A stretch of 64,000 bases of DNA. Origin: Fischerella thermalis PCC 7521 (GTDB lineage: Bacteria > Cyanobacteriota > Cyanobacteriia > Cyanobacteriales > Nostocaceae). Of the stretch, positions 26,608 to 35,506 are shown piece by piece. Position 1 is the stretch's first letter, and each line of letters starts with the position of its first letter. The notes under the pieces were generated by a model, which was given only the letters and a program-made list of their open reading frames with translations, made no database searches and was not told the DNA's origin. Position numbers and translations under genes: made by a program. The stretch spans positions 124,001-188,000 of the forward strand of contig NZ_AJLL01000005.1 of the NCBI RefSeq assembly GCF_000317225.1, written 5' to 3'.

Positions 26608-27480
26608 ACAACTACCAAAAGATATGAAAGTTACGAATTATGAATTGGCGATCAAGAATCGGGAATCGAAAAGAGATTTTCGTGTTTGGTTGTACTAAAA
26701 CAGCAGTTTGATTAGCCGTCTGGAAATTTAACAATAGAAAAGGGGTTGTGAATTCCGTGAGAGTCTTGCACCTGCTTGATCTCTTAATAAGATTTTTGTC
26801 ATAATTTTGGGCATGTAGGGATGGGTCATGGCATGTCTCTCATATTGTTTAGATGTCAATCGATTTGTTTGCTCCGAGCCGTGTTACCTTATCTTCCACC
26901 AGTAAATTCTCTGGCTAGTAGCCTAACTCTGCTGAGAGCGAACTAAAAAAATGCTCTGTGAAACTTATTTTTTTGGCGGACGAAAAACTGGTGCAAGTTA
27001 AGAGTGTGTCTATATTTGCACCTTCAAGGTGAGAAAATCCTTAATTGATTCTCAAAAATTGAAAATTAATTATTTTTTTTCAATTTTTATTGTTTAACTT
27101 GTATTTTTACGAATATCCTAATTTCCCCGGCTTTGTACTCTAACTAAAGACGTAGTCTTATAAATTTATTCAATTAGATTCAATTATTGACATGACTAAA
27201 AACTAAAATTTGTGTCTGTTTTGGAAAATATAAATCTTAAGCACAGCTTATTTACAATTAGTAAACTTTTTCCTACTATTTTTTGTCCTCAATTGCTCAC
27301 ATCAGAAATATTAGGTTTTCTCTATGATTGTTGCAACAAAAGTTCATTTATTTGAGATTAAAATTATCCGCAAATTGAACGTCAGTAAATATAAATCAAG
27401 TTTTTTATGATACGACACATCTACCTGGTTTACCTACCTATAATTACAGTATGAGCTTATAAATATTTGGGTCGGTGCAT
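26608..27480. other. Long non-coding leader upstream of susA
   Basis: No gene is supportable on either strand. The region is AT-rich, especially 27040-27420. A repeat unit (about 26947-26997, containing ggcggacgaaaaact and ggtgcaag) recurs at 61572-61620. Regulatory sites for susA probably lie here, but I cannot assign a specific one. Confidence 0.45.
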
Positions 27481-27594
27481 ATGAGTGAACGAACACACCA
27501 AGCAACAGCAGATCATAGTGTAGGCAACATTATGATCATCTCTTTTCTTGTCTTATGCGGATTAACTGTTATATTTTTGTTAGGAATTTTTTAG
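27481..27594 (+). CDS. Candidate 37-residue single-span membrane protein
   Basis: The open frame from ATG 27481 encodes a short polar N-terminus (MSERTHQATADHSVGN) followed by one strongly hydrophobic helix (IMIISFLVLCGLTVIFLLGI), the shape of small thylakoid or plasma-membrane accessory subunits. A terminator-like hairpin at 27639-27677 follows, on the same strand. There is only a weak purine stretch (gggtcggtg) ahead of the ATG. I do not recognise the protein. The hydrophobic design and the following terminator make it more than chance, but conservation would have to be checked. Confidence 0.5.
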   Translation: MSERTHQATADHSVGNIMIISFLVLCGLTVIFLLGIF

Positions 27595-27638
27595 TTAGGA
27601 TTCCAGAATTTTGATTTTGTGAAAACCAATCTTCTAAT

Positions 27639-27677
27639 AGCAGCCCAGAAAGGATTAATATTGGGTTGCTGTTTTGC
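27639..27677 (+). terminator. Probable rho-independent terminator after the small ORF
   Basis: agcagccca (27639-27647) pairs with tgggttgct (27662-27670) with one G-T pair, and is followed by gttttgcttt. Confidence 0.55.
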
Positions 27678-27750
27678 TTTATCTAGTTATTTTTTGTTAG
27701 TTGTTATTTGTCGGTTGAAGCTACTAACAATTTAATATTTAAAAACTTAA

Positions 27751-27807
27751 AAAACAAAAAACACCCAGGAGTGTTGCCGTGTTTCCACCCCAGGCGCTTT
27801 TTGTTTT
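27751..27807. repeat. Hairpin element, copy 1 of a related pair
   Basis: aaaacaaaaaacacccaggagtg pairs imperfectly with the segment ending ggcgctttttgtttt. The loop holds two similar 8-mers, gtgttgcc and gtgtttcc. The sequence just after it (cttgctcctcacacacaact) is also repeated after copy 2. Because the arms end in A and T runs, it could terminate transcription in either direction. Confidence 0.65.
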
Positions 27808-27903
27808 ACACTTGCTCCTCACACACAACTAAAAGATATCACTACTTTTATACAATGACAAGTACTTTAGAAAAATTTTTTTCTCTTCCATTATTTACCA
27901 TTT

Positions 27904-27950
27904 AAAAAGCGCCTGGAGTGTTACCGTGTTACCACTCCAAGCGCTTTTTT
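27904..27950. repeat. Hairpin element, copy 2 of a related pair
   Basis: aaaaagcgcctggagtg pairs with cactccaagcgctttttt, leaving a small internal bulge. The loop contains gtgttacc twice in tandem (27919-27934). The A and T runs on either side fit a bidirectional terminator. It would end purH transcripts arriving from the right. Copy 1 lies 150 bases to the left. Confidence 0.7.
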
Positions 27951-28057
27951 ATCTAAACTTACTCCTCACACACACAACTAAAGATTAACATTGTGCTTAT
28001 CTATCTACAAGCATAATATGGACACTTTGACAAGTGTACCATCCTACTTTAGATAGA

Positions 28058-29596
28058 TTAATGTAAAAAGTGACGTATGCCGGTGAAAATCATTACTAAA
28101 CCGAGTTCATTTGCAGCTTGAATCGAATCTTGATCTCGCAAGCTACCACCGGGTTGCACGATCGCCATAATTCCCGCCGCCGCCGCAGTTTTGACAGAAT
28201 CATCAAAGGGGAAAAATCCATCACTAGCAAGAACTGCACCTTTAGCTTTTTCACCAGCTTGTTCAAGGGCAATTTTTACCGAACCAACGCGGTTCATTTG
28301 TCCTGCACCAACGCCTAAAGTAGTGCGATCGCTACTGACAACAATGGCATTAGATTTAACGTGTTTGCAAACTTTCCAAGCAAACAATAACTCTGCTAAT
28401 TCTGTGGGTGTGGGTTGACGTTGGGTGACGATTTGCCATTGACTGGTATCAGCAACAATATCATCTGCATCTTGGACAAGGAAACCACCTGCGATCGCTT
28501 TGACAGTTTCTTGAGGGCCACTGCTTAAATCTGGTAAAGTCAATACCCGCACTTTCGACTTAGCAGCCAGAATTGCTTTTGCATCTTCGTCACATCCTGG
28601 TGCGACTACGCATTCTAAAAATGTTTTTGTGAGTTCAGTTGCTGTAGCAGTATCAATTGGACGGTTAAGGGCGACGATACCACCAAAAGCAGACACAGGA
28701 TCAGCATTAAACGCTTTTTGGTAAGCTGCGGCGATTGTATCTCCTTGAGCCGTACCACAGGGGTTGGTATGTTTTATAATCGTAGCAGTAGGACTATCAG
28801 TAAATTCGGCGATAATGCGGCGTGCTGCTTCTAAATCAACTAAGTTATTGTAACTGAGTTCTTTGCCTTGCAGTTTGCTAGCAGCAGCCCAACCTATTGG
28901 GTTTACACCAGTTTGATACCAAGCTGCTTTTTGGTGGGGGTTTTCACCGTAGCGCAAAGATTGTAGTTTTTTACCAGAAACAGTAAATTTTTCTGGTAGA
29001 GTCTGTGTTGGCTGTGTTTTTGTCAAGTAAGATGCGATCGCTTGATCATAGCTAGAAGTATGCAAAAATCCTTGCAACGCACACTTTTGGCGAAATTCTA
29101 GGGACGGTTCTGTGTGTTGGCGTAATTCCTGCAAATACTCGTCATATTGGCAGGGATCACACAATACCGTCACATCCGCGAAATTTTTTGCTGCTGCCCT
29201 TAGCATAGCAGGACCACCGATGTCAATTTGCTCTATTGCTTCTGCTAGGGTGACATCTGGCTTGGTGATGGTTTCCTCAAAAGGATAGAGATTCACCACT
29301 ACCAAATCTATCGGGCGAATTTGATTATTTGCCAAATCTGTCATATCTTGTGGAATTGATCGCCGTGCGAGAATTCCGCCGTGAATCCGCGGATGTAGAG
29401 TTTTGACTCGACCACCTAATATTTCGGGAGAGCCTGTGTAATCTGCAACTTTTTGAACTGGTAATCCTGCATTTTTGAGAGCTTGAGCAGTACCGCCACT
29501 ACTAATTAACTCAAAATCAAATTCTTCTACCAAGCTACGAGCAAGTTCAATTAATCCAGTTTTATTAGATACACTCAACAGTGCTAGACGCGCCAT
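28058..29596 (-). CDS. purH: Bifunctional AICAR formyltransferase / IMP cyclohydrolase
   Basis: The product has 512 residues, the normal length, and performs the last two steps of IMP synthesis. The N-terminal IMP cyclohydrolase domain (about 1-195) shows LALLSVSNKTGLIELARSL, SSGGTAQAL, and GGRVKTLHPRIHGGILARR. The C-terminal AICAR transformylase domain shows SLRYGENPHQKAAWY, IIKHTNPCGTA, SAFGGIVALN, and the closing DSIQAANELGLVMIFTGIRH. It starts at ATG 29596. It appears monocistronic, and a hairpin at 27904-27950 lies about 110 bases beyond its stop. Confidence 0.97.
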   Translation of the reverse strand: MARLALLSVSNKTGLIELARSLVEEFDFELISSGGTAQALKNAGLPVQKVADYTGSPEILGGRVKTLHPRIHGGILARRSIPQDMTDLANNQIRPIDLVVVNLYPFEETITKPDVTLAEAIEQIDIGGPAMLRAAAKNFADVTVLCDPCQYDEYLQELRQHTEPSLEFRQKCALQGFLHTSSYDQAIASYLTKTQPTQTLPEKFTVSGKKLQSLRYGENPHQKAAWYQTGVNPIGWAAASKLQGKELSYNNLVDLEAARRIIAEFTDSPTATIIKHTNPCGTAQGDTIAAAYQKAFNADPVSAFGGIVALNRPIDTATATELTKTFLECVVAPGCDEDAKAILAAKSKVRVLTLPDLSSGPQETVKAIAGGFLVQDADDIVADTSQWQIVTQRQPTPTELAELLFAWKVCKHVKSNAIVVSSDRTTLGVGAGQMNRVGSVKIALEQAGEKAKGAVLASDGFFPFDDSVKTAAAAGIMAIVQPGGSLRDQDSIQAANELGLVMIFTGIRHFLH

Positions 29597-29701
29597 AATT
29601 CCCCAGCTTTATTTGATTGGTATAAGTAAGAGCAGAAGATTATTTTACAAATTGCTGGAAGTTGTGAAGACAAGTTTTTGCACAGACGCCTTTGGAAAGC
29701 T

Positions 29702-29815
29702 GAGTTGAGCTATGAGCCTGAAAATTAATTTTGAGGCGGATTGAGGGGCAAAACATCCGCCTTGGAATCAATTCCAAGGCTAATAGCAAAAGTCGGCTCA
29801 AGCCGACTAGAAGAT
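29702..29815. repeat. Left palindromic flank of the tyrosine transposase gene
   Basis: Three palindromes lie in a row: ctgaaaattaattttgagg (imperfect), gccttggaat-ca-attccaaggc (29759-29780), and agtcggct-ca-agccgact (29791-29808). The same three, in the same order and orientation, lie on the right of the transposase gene at 30390-30545. Confidence 0.85.
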
Positions 29816-29890
29816 GCCAAACTCAGTTAATACTTGTGGCGATCGCGGGAATACTAAACGCAGAATATATTAAATACAAACAGCACTTTC

Positions 29891-30331
29891 ATGGCTCTGT
29901 GGCGACTTTACTATCATCTTGTTTGGACGACAAAAGAGCGTCAGCCGCTAATTACCACCAATCTAGAAACCCAACTTTATGGTTATATTATTGGCAAAGC
30001 CGATCAACTGGGTAGTATTATCCATGCGATTGGTGGGATAGAAAACCACATTCATTTAATAGCTTCAAGTCCACCCAAACTTTCTATCTCTGATTTTGTT
30101 CAAAATATCAAAGGTAGCAGCGCATATCATCTCAATCATCTTTCTTCTTCCAAAGATTGGTTTGCTTGGCAACGCGGATATGGTGTTTTTTCGCTAGGAG
30201 GTAAACAACTTGAGCAAGCTGTTGGTTATGTGAAAAATCAGAAAGCGCATCATTTCAATGGAACCACGATTTCATCTTTGGAACAGCATAATCATGAAGA
30301 TGATGGTCCAAAACCCACCAAAGCGGCTTAA
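29891..30331 (+). CDS. REP-associated (IS200-like) tyrosine transposase
   Basis: The product has 146 residues, the usual size of single-domain HUH Y1 transposases. The metal-binding HUH motif is seen as ENHIHLIAS (His-hydrophobic-His, about 52-60), and the catalytic Tyr as AVGYVKNQKAHH (about 111-122). YYHLVWTTKERQPLI is the typical beginning of the Y1_Tnp domain. It starts at ATG 29891. Both sides carry identical sets of palindromes, the arrangement of REP-associated tyrosine transposases, which cut single-stranded hairpin ends. The C-terminal extension (SLEQHNHEDDGPKPTKAA) is common in this group. No TnpB partner is present. The frame looks intact, so it could be active. Confidence 0.85.
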   Translation: MALWRLYYHLVWTTKERQPLITTNLETQLYGYIIGKADQLGSIIHAIGGIENHIHLIASSPPKLSISDFVQNIKGSSAYHLNHLSSSKDWFAWQRGYGVFSLGGKQLEQAVGYVKNQKAHHFNGTTISSLEQHNHEDDGPKPTKAA

Positions 30332-30389
30332 GCTAATTAACTTGGTCAAGCCTTCATCATGTGTATTTGAGCATAGTTAGCTTTAGCTG

Positions 30390-30545
30390 AGTTAAGCTAT
30401 TAGCCTCAAAATTAATTTTGAGGCGGATTTGGCTAAAAGCAATATCCCGCCTTGGAATCAATTCCAAGGCTAAAAGCAATATCCCGCCTTGGAATCAATT
30501 CCAAGGCTAACAGTCAAAGTCGGCTTAAGCCGACTAGAAGATTTT
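30390..30545. repeat. Right palindromic flank of the tyrosine transposase gene
   Basis: Perfect palindromes: cctcaaaattaattttgagg (30404-30423), gccttggaat-ca-attccaaggc twice in tandem (30449-30470 and 30486-30507), and agtcggcttaagccgact (30518-30535). One 37-base unit, with aaaagcaatatccc and the second palindrome type, is duplicated relative to the left flank. Confidence 0.85.
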
Positions 30546-30566
30546 GATTAATATCGATTAAGAGAG

Positions 30567-31226
30567 TTGAATAATGGGAGCAAATATCTGTCTTTAGAAT
30601 TTATTCAGGTTCCCCCAACAACAGGAAAAGTACCTAAAGGTTTAATCGTAGCTTTGCATGGTTGGGGTGCAAATGCTGAGGATTTAGCATCTTTAGCACC
30701 ATTTTTAAATTTGCCTGATTATCAGTTTCTGTTTCCCAATGCACCTTTTCCTCATCCTTATTCGCCTATGGGAAGAGCGTGGTATGACTTGAGCGCGGAG
30801 AATATGTATAAGGGATTAGCAGAAAGTCGGCAATTACTCACAGATTGGTTGCTAAGTTTAGAAAGTAGCACTGGTGTACCGCTATCACGAACGGTATTGA
30901 GCGGTTTTTCCCAAGGAGGGGCAATGACTTTAGATGTAGGATTAAAGTTGCCCTTGGCAGGTTTGGTTGTTATGAGTGGTTATTTACATCCTGGTGCAGT
31001 TCCGGATGCGACTTCAACAACAACTGCTTCACCTCCGGTTTTAATCATGCACGGTAGATATGATCAAGTAGTACCACTACGAGCCGCACTCAAGGCCAAA
31101 GAAACTTTAGAGTTGCTAGAAGTTGCAGTACAGTACTATGAATTTGACATGGGTCATGAAATACAACTACCAATGCTAGAGTTAATACGTAATTTTGTTG
31201 TCAATACTCAAGTAACCACAGAGTAG
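30567..31226 (+). CDS. Alpha/beta-hydrolase, carboxylesterase/phospholipase-type serine esterase
   Basis: The product has 219 residues and an alpha/beta-hydrolase fold close to small bacterial carboxylesterases. The oxyanion-region LHGWGANAEDL (about 31-41), the nucleophile elbow LSGFSQGGAM (about 110-119), the Asp in MHGRYDQVVPL and the His in DMGHEIQLP form the catalytic set. No signal peptide is seen, so it is cytoplasmic. The likely start is TTG 30567, because no in-frame ATG is available nearby. The transposase right flank ends only about 22 bases upstream, so element insertion may have altered the original leader or start. Confidence 0.85.
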   Translation: MNNGSKYLSLEFIQVPPTTGKVPKGLIVALHGWGANAEDLASLAPFLNLPDYQFLFPNAPFPHPYSPMGRAWYDLSAENMYKGLAESRQLLTDWLLSLESSTGVPLSRTVLSGFSQGGAMTLDVGLKLPLAGLVVMSGYLHPGAVPDATSTTTASPPVLIMHGRYDQVVPLRAALKAKETLELLEVAVQYYEFDMGHEIQLPMLELIRNFVVNTQVTTE

Positions 31227-31402
31227 CTTGTTGCAAAATTTAGTCTCATCCCAGTTACAAAAGTTTTACAAATTCCGGTATAAATCCGGAAAATTTTCAC
31301 GTAATTGATGTCCTCAAATGAGTAATATATATTGGGTGGCTGCGTCGAGCGCAAACAAACCCAAGCTGGATGCAAATGCTGCTAACGGGAGGGGCGAGCA
31401 TT

Positions 31403-31615
31403 ATGAAGACTCTAAGCATTTCCAAAAAAGAAATTGCTACCATGACTCCACAAGATGTAGAAAAGTTAGCTACACGCTTGGAGCAGGACAACTATAGCAA
31501 TGCTTTTGAAGGTTTGGATGATTGGCACATGCTACGTGCGATCGCATTTCAACGCCCAGAGCTAATTGAACCATATATCCACCTTCTGGATTTAGAACCC
31601 TACGACGAAGCCTAA
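31403..31615 (+). CDS. DUF2555-type small cyanobacterial protein
   Basis: The product has 70 residues from ATG 31403, beginning MKTLSISKKEIATMTPQDVE. An upstream in-frame ATG at 31370 would add 11 residues but is less likely. The compact sequence, with KLATRLEQDNYSNAFEGLDD, WHMLRAIAFQRPEL and a C-terminal IHLLDLEPYDEA, fits the DUF2555 family of cyanobacteria and plastid-related lineages. No enzymatic motif is visible and I assign no function. It lies between the esterase and coaBC, all on the plus strand, but the gaps of 100 bases or more leave operon structure unclear. Confidence 0.8.
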   Translation: MKTLSISKKEIATMTPQDVEKLATRLEQDNYSNAFEGLDDWHMLRAIAFQRPELIEPYIHLLDLEPYDEA

Positions 31616-31717
31616 CTATTTTGGGTTTTAGATTTTAGATTTTGGATTAGTTTCCACGAGATTTATCTGGGGGCTTGTACCATTAAGGAATTATTGGTCA
31701 ATGATTAATTTTAAGCC

Positions 31718-32980
31718 ATGACCTCAATGCTGAATCCAGAATCTACATTTCCAGACAGCAACCTGGGAACGAGCCAAAATCCAAAATTGAAAAGGGTTCT
31801 GATTGGTATAGGCGGCGGTATCGCCGCCTACAAAATTTGTGAAGTTGTTTCCACATTATTTAAAAGTGGTGTGGAGGTGCGAACTATTCTGACTAATTCT
31901 GCACAAAAATTTATCACACCTCTAACTTTTTCCACTCTCTCCCGTTATAGCAGCTTTACAGATGAAAATTTTTGGCAACCAATTTACTCTCGTCCTTTGC
32001 ATATAGAATTAGGCGAGTGGGCAGAAGTTTTTTTAATAGCACCTTTAACAGCTAATACATTAGCAAAATTAGCTCACGGTATGGCTGACAACTTGCTCAC
32101 AAATACTGTCTTGGCTTCCACTTGTCCTGTAGTGTTAGCACCAGCTATGAATACCGATATGTGGGAACAGCAGACGGTGCAGCAGAATTGGCAAAATCTC
32201 TTGAAAAATAGTCGTTTTCATAGTTTACAACCAGCTTCGGGATTATTAGCGTGCGATCGCGTCGGTGCTGGAAGAATGGCAGAACCGTCAGAAATTATAG
32301 CCTACATTCAATCTTTACTACACACCGCAGGTAAACGAGATTTAGCAGGAAAGCAAGTCTTAATCAGTGCTGGGGGAACACGGGAACATTTTGATCCTGT
32401 AAGATTTATTGGCAATCCTGCCACAGGAAAGATGGGGTTAGCTTTAGCACAAGCAGCATTGCATCGAGGCGCAAACGTGACCTTAGTACACGGGCCACTG
32501 AACAGTGACATACCCTTGGGAATAGAAGCAATTCCTGTAGTGAGAGCTGAAGAAATGCACTCTGCTATGATGCGGTGTTTACCAAAAGCAGATGTAATAA
32601 TTATGTCAGCCGCAGTTGCAGATGTGAAACCACAAGATTACAGTCACCAGAAATTACCCAAGCGATCGCTTCCCAAATCTTTAGCCTTAGAACCTATACC
32701 GGATATAATTACAGAATTGGCAAAGCGCAAACAATCTCATCAATTGTTAATTGGCTTTGCTGCTCAGACAGGGGATATTATCACTCCCGCTGTCGAAAAA
32801 TTGCACAGAAAAAACTTAGACGCGATTGTTGCTAATCCAGTAGACAAACCTGATAGTGGTTTTGGTAGCGACAACAATCAAGCCGTATTTTTAGACAAGC
32901 AAGGTCATCAGTTAGAAATTCCACCATGTACTAAATTGCAGCTAGCTCATCATCTATTTGATTTTATTGGTAGTCACTAG
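31718..32980 (+). CDS. coaBC: Bifunctional phosphopantothenoylcysteine decarboxylase / phosphopantothenate-cysteine ligase
   Basis: The product has 420 residues and provides the second and third steps of coenzyme A synthesis from phosphopantothenate. The N-terminal CoaC flavoprotein domain (about 25-200) shows [16 protein letters not shown], the catalytic-region [11 protein letters not shown] and [18 protein letters not shown]. The C-terminal CoaB domain shows [30 protein letters not shown], and [18 protein letters not shown] with the CTP-binding and substrate loops. The first 25 residues are a variable extension, so a start at the second ATG (residue 4) is possible. Confidence 0.95.
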   Translation: MTSMLNPESTFPDSNLGTSQNPKLKRVLIGIGGGIAAYKICEVVSTLFKSGVEVRTILTNSAQKFITPLTFSTLSRYSSFTDENFWQPIYSRPLHIELGEWAEVFLIAPLTANTLAKLAHGMADNLLTNTVLASTCPVVLAPAMNTDMWEQQTVQQNWQNLLKNSRFHSLQPASGLLACDRVGAGRMAEPSEIIAYIQSLLHTAGKRDLAGKQVLISAGGTREHFDPVRFIGNPATGKMGLALAQAALHRGANVTLVHGPLNSDIPLGIEAIPVVRAEEMHSAMMRCLPKADVIIMSAAVADVKPQDYSHQKLPKRSLPKSLALEPIPDIITELAKRKQSHQLLIGFAAQTGDIITPAVEKLHRKNLDAIVANPVDKPDSGFGSDNNQAVFLDKQGHQLEIPPCTKLQLAHHLFDFIGSH

Positions 32981-33079
32981 TCTCTAAGCAGCAGTATCAA
33001 AGAATACGACACAAAATTTTCAACTTTATATTAATCAATTTAATCAATAATGATATAAAAGGGTGCAAGCTACGGCATA

Positions 33080-34273
33080 ATGATTGCGAGCAGAGCAGAA
33101 TTGCCACAAATGATACTAACAAGGCTGACAGAAGAATTAGACAAGCTGAGTAAACATAGTACTAATGGAATACTAATTTTCTACAACCACACAGTCCTTT
33201 GGAATCTTCACTTTAACGACGGTAAGTTGATCTACGCCACAGGTGGAATGCATCCTGTCAGACGTTGGAACAGAGCTTTAAAACAGCATTGTCCGAATTG
33301 GGACTGGAATTTTGAGTCTCCTGAGTTATCGGAAAATCAACCTTGGGAATGTCAACTCCTTGCTCAAGGAATCAGTCGCAAACAACTAAGTGCAATCCAA
33401 GCTAAGTTAGTAATTCGTACTATTGTTCAAGAATGTTTTTTTGAATTAGGTAACTCTAAAGACCTGAAAAATGATTGGAAACCGACTCAAAAAGATATAT
33501 TCCATTTACCCCAGCTCATAGCCTTGTCTTCCTGGGAAATACTATCAGTGCTTACAAAAGCAACGAACACCCAAAAAAAATGGCAAGCTGCTGGACTAGA
33601 TCATCTCAGTCCCTGTCTAGCACCAATTTTGTCACCAACAGCAAATCCTCAAGTCATCCCAGATTCAGAAAAGAAGTACTTCAACAGCAACTTCACCCTC
33701 TGGGATATGGCGATCGAGCAGGAAAAATCGGTGACAGAGGTAGCTGTTTCCATAATGCCATGGGTGGATAAGGGTGTGCTGGAACTGCAAAAAATTCCAG
33801 ATTTACCATTACCAACAATCAAACAAGTAGTTGCAGTCACTAACTCTCAATCCGAAAATAAACCGATTACATTTGTTCAGGAAGCTGTTCCGAAATCTGT
33901 AGAAAAACAACCTTTAATTGCTTGTATTGATGATAGTCCAGTATTGGCTTACACCTTAAGAAAAATATTGATACCCGCCGGCTATCAAATGTTAAGTATT
34001 CCGGAGCCGATGCGAGGCTTTTCTCAGCTTATCGAATACAAGCCTGATTTAATCTTGTTAGACTTGCTCTTACCCAATGCTGATGGTTATAGCATCTGTA
34101 AATTTCTGCGGGACACTCCCACTTTTAGGAATACACCAATTATTTTTCTGACAGAGCGGAATAACCCTGTAGATCGAGCCCATGCAATGTTGGTTGGTGC
34201 GACTGAGTTTTTAGGTAAGCCTCCACAACCAGAAGATTTATTACAAATTGTTCAGAAATATATCCGGCAGTAA
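33080..34273 (+). CDS. PatA-like response regulator (PATAN/DUF4388 domain plus receiver)
   Basis: The product has 397 residues. The N-terminal PATAN-type region (about 8-230) begins with STNGILIFYNHTVLWNLHF and GKLIYATGGMHPVRRW, the pattern of PatA/PixG-like proteins of cyanobacteria. The C-terminal receiver (about 276-397) has ACIDDSPVL, the phospho-Asp in LILLDLLLPNADGY, the Thr in IIFLTERNN and the Lys in FLGKPPQPE. Such proteins often receive phosphate from CheA-like kinases in phototaxis or hormogonium systems. Here it lies beside, and convergent with, a complete CheA/B/R/W/MCP cluster that lacks a free CheY, which makes it a candidate output protein. Confidence 0.85.
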   Translation: MIASRAELPQMILTRLTEELDKLSKHSTNGILIFYNHTVLWNLHFNDGKLIYATGGMHPVRRWNRALKQHCPNWDWNFESPELSENQPWECQLLAQGISRKQLSAIQAKLVIRTIVQECFFELGNSKDLKNDWKPTQKDIFHLPQLIALSSWEILSVLTKATNTQKKWQAAGLDHLSPCLAPILSPTANPQVIPDSEKKYFNSNFTLWDMAIEQEKSVTEVAVSIMPWVDKGVLELQKIPDLPLPTIKQVVAVTNSQSENKPITFVQEAVPKSVEKQPLIACIDDSPVLAYTLRKILIPAGYQMLSIPEPMRGFSQLIEYKPDLILLDLLLPNADGYSICKFLRDTPTFRNTPIIFLTERNNPVDRAHAMLVGATEFLGKPPQPEDLLQIVQKYIRQ

Positions 34274-34398
34274 GGTTATTTATGCTTGAAGGCTGATATT
34301 ATCTTTATTTGTCGGTAATCAGTAATTATTTTTTAGACTACTGAATAACTATCTTTAGTTTTCTGAATTTGCCGATTGTAACACAAAATCAAGTTAAT

Positions 34399-35499
34399 TC
34401 AAATTACCTCATCAACAATTAATCCTCCCTGAAGAAAAATCTTTGGTATATCCAAAATATGCATCGTTTTTTCATTATAAAGGGTAGCCCCTTGACAATA
34501 CTGCTCATTAATTGTGTTGATAGTCTTCGGTATTGCCATTACTTTTTGTAAGTTGAGAGAAAACATGACATCGTAAATTTCTCCAACTATTACACCTGCA
34601 ACTATACCCTCAACCTCTATAACTATTGCTTTAGAACCAAAGACTATACCTTGCGGTGGTAAATTCAATAATAATCCCCGTAGATCAACAACAGTAAGTA
34701 TCTCACCTCGGAGATTCATATTACCAATAATATGTGCTGGGCAGCAGGGAATGGGAGTCACTTGATGAATCTCAACAAACTCCCGTACCATTTCTAAATC
34801 AATCCCAAAAAGATGATCATTTAAAGTAATTACTGCTAAAGTCTTAAAACTCTGAAAATCCTGATTTTTTGTTGGGAGTCTGAGATGATCTGCTCGTTGT
34901 TTTAAAACCTTTCTTGCTTCTAAAGTTGCATTTGGGTAGAATATAGACTTTTGCAATAGTAACGATTCAGAATCATGGGTTTGAGTTTCGTCTACATTGT
35001 AATTATCATAATTCTCTTTTTGTAGGTAGTTTGACAAAGACAGAACTTGTTTTATTTCACTATCTTCAAGCCATTGTTTTGGTTCATTCAAGATAAAAAT
35101 ATCATCTGGAAAATTGACAATACCAGCGATCATATTAATATTTGCTTGTTGATCTACTAGTAACTCTCGTGGATAGTTAAGATCGGTAGAAATTTTCTCA
35201 AAAGATAATTCTCTGATTTCGTGGATTTGATTAACAATCATACCCAGTTGAAAATCTTCACATTTTAAAACTACTATACTATCTGTCAAGCGATAATCTG
35301 GGGATAAATAGCCCAATTTTAGATTCAAATCTATAACTGGTAATATTTTCCCTCGGAGATTTACAAAACCAATAATTCCATGAGGAACTTCTGATATTGT
35401 TGTCAATTCTGGTAAATTGAAAACTTCTTCAACGTAAACGGTGTTAATGCCGTAGAGGTATTTATTTAAGCTCAAAGTAAGATACAGATTATTTTTCAT
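34399..35499 (-). CDS. Double CheW-domain coupling protein
   Basis: The product has 366 residues and two CheW-like domains. The first (about 1-150) shows YGINTVYVEEVFNLPEL and GFVNLRGKILPVIDLNLKLG. The second (about 215-360) shows FGIDLEMVREFVEIHQVTPI and GNMNLRGEILTVVDLRGLLL. Each NLRGxILxVxDLR-like box is the hallmark loop of CheW. A poorly conserved linker (about 150-210) joins them. CheW normally couples receptors to CheA; a tandem form could bridge two receptors or two kinases. It is the last gene of the minus-strand cluster, 7 bases after cheR. Confidence 0.88.
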   Translation of the reverse strand: MKNNLYLTLSLNKYLYGINTVYVEEVFNLPELTTISEVPHGIIGFVNLRGKILPVIDLNLKLGYLSPDYRLTDSIVVLKCEDFQLGMIVNQIHEIRELSFEKISTDLNYPRELLVDQQANINMIAGIVNFPDDIFILNEPKQWLEDSEIKQVLSLSNYLQKENYDNYNVDETQTHDSESLLLQKSIFYPNATLEARKVLKQRADHLRLPTKNQDFQSFKTLAVITLNDHLFGIDLEMVREFVEIHQVTPIPCCPAHIIGNMNLRGEILTVVDLRGLLLNLPPQGIVFGSKAIVIEVEGIVAGVIVGEIYDVMFSLNLQKVMAIPKTINTINEQYCQGATLYNEKTMHILDIPKIFLQGGLIVDEVI

Positions 35500-35506
35500 T
35501 TTTTAC

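Noticed and set aside
27751-27950. Paired hairpins as the nitrogen-stress small RNA NsiR1
   Set aside because: Tandem arrangement alone is not enough; the context (next to purH) is not the known hetF context, and I cannot confirm sequence identity.
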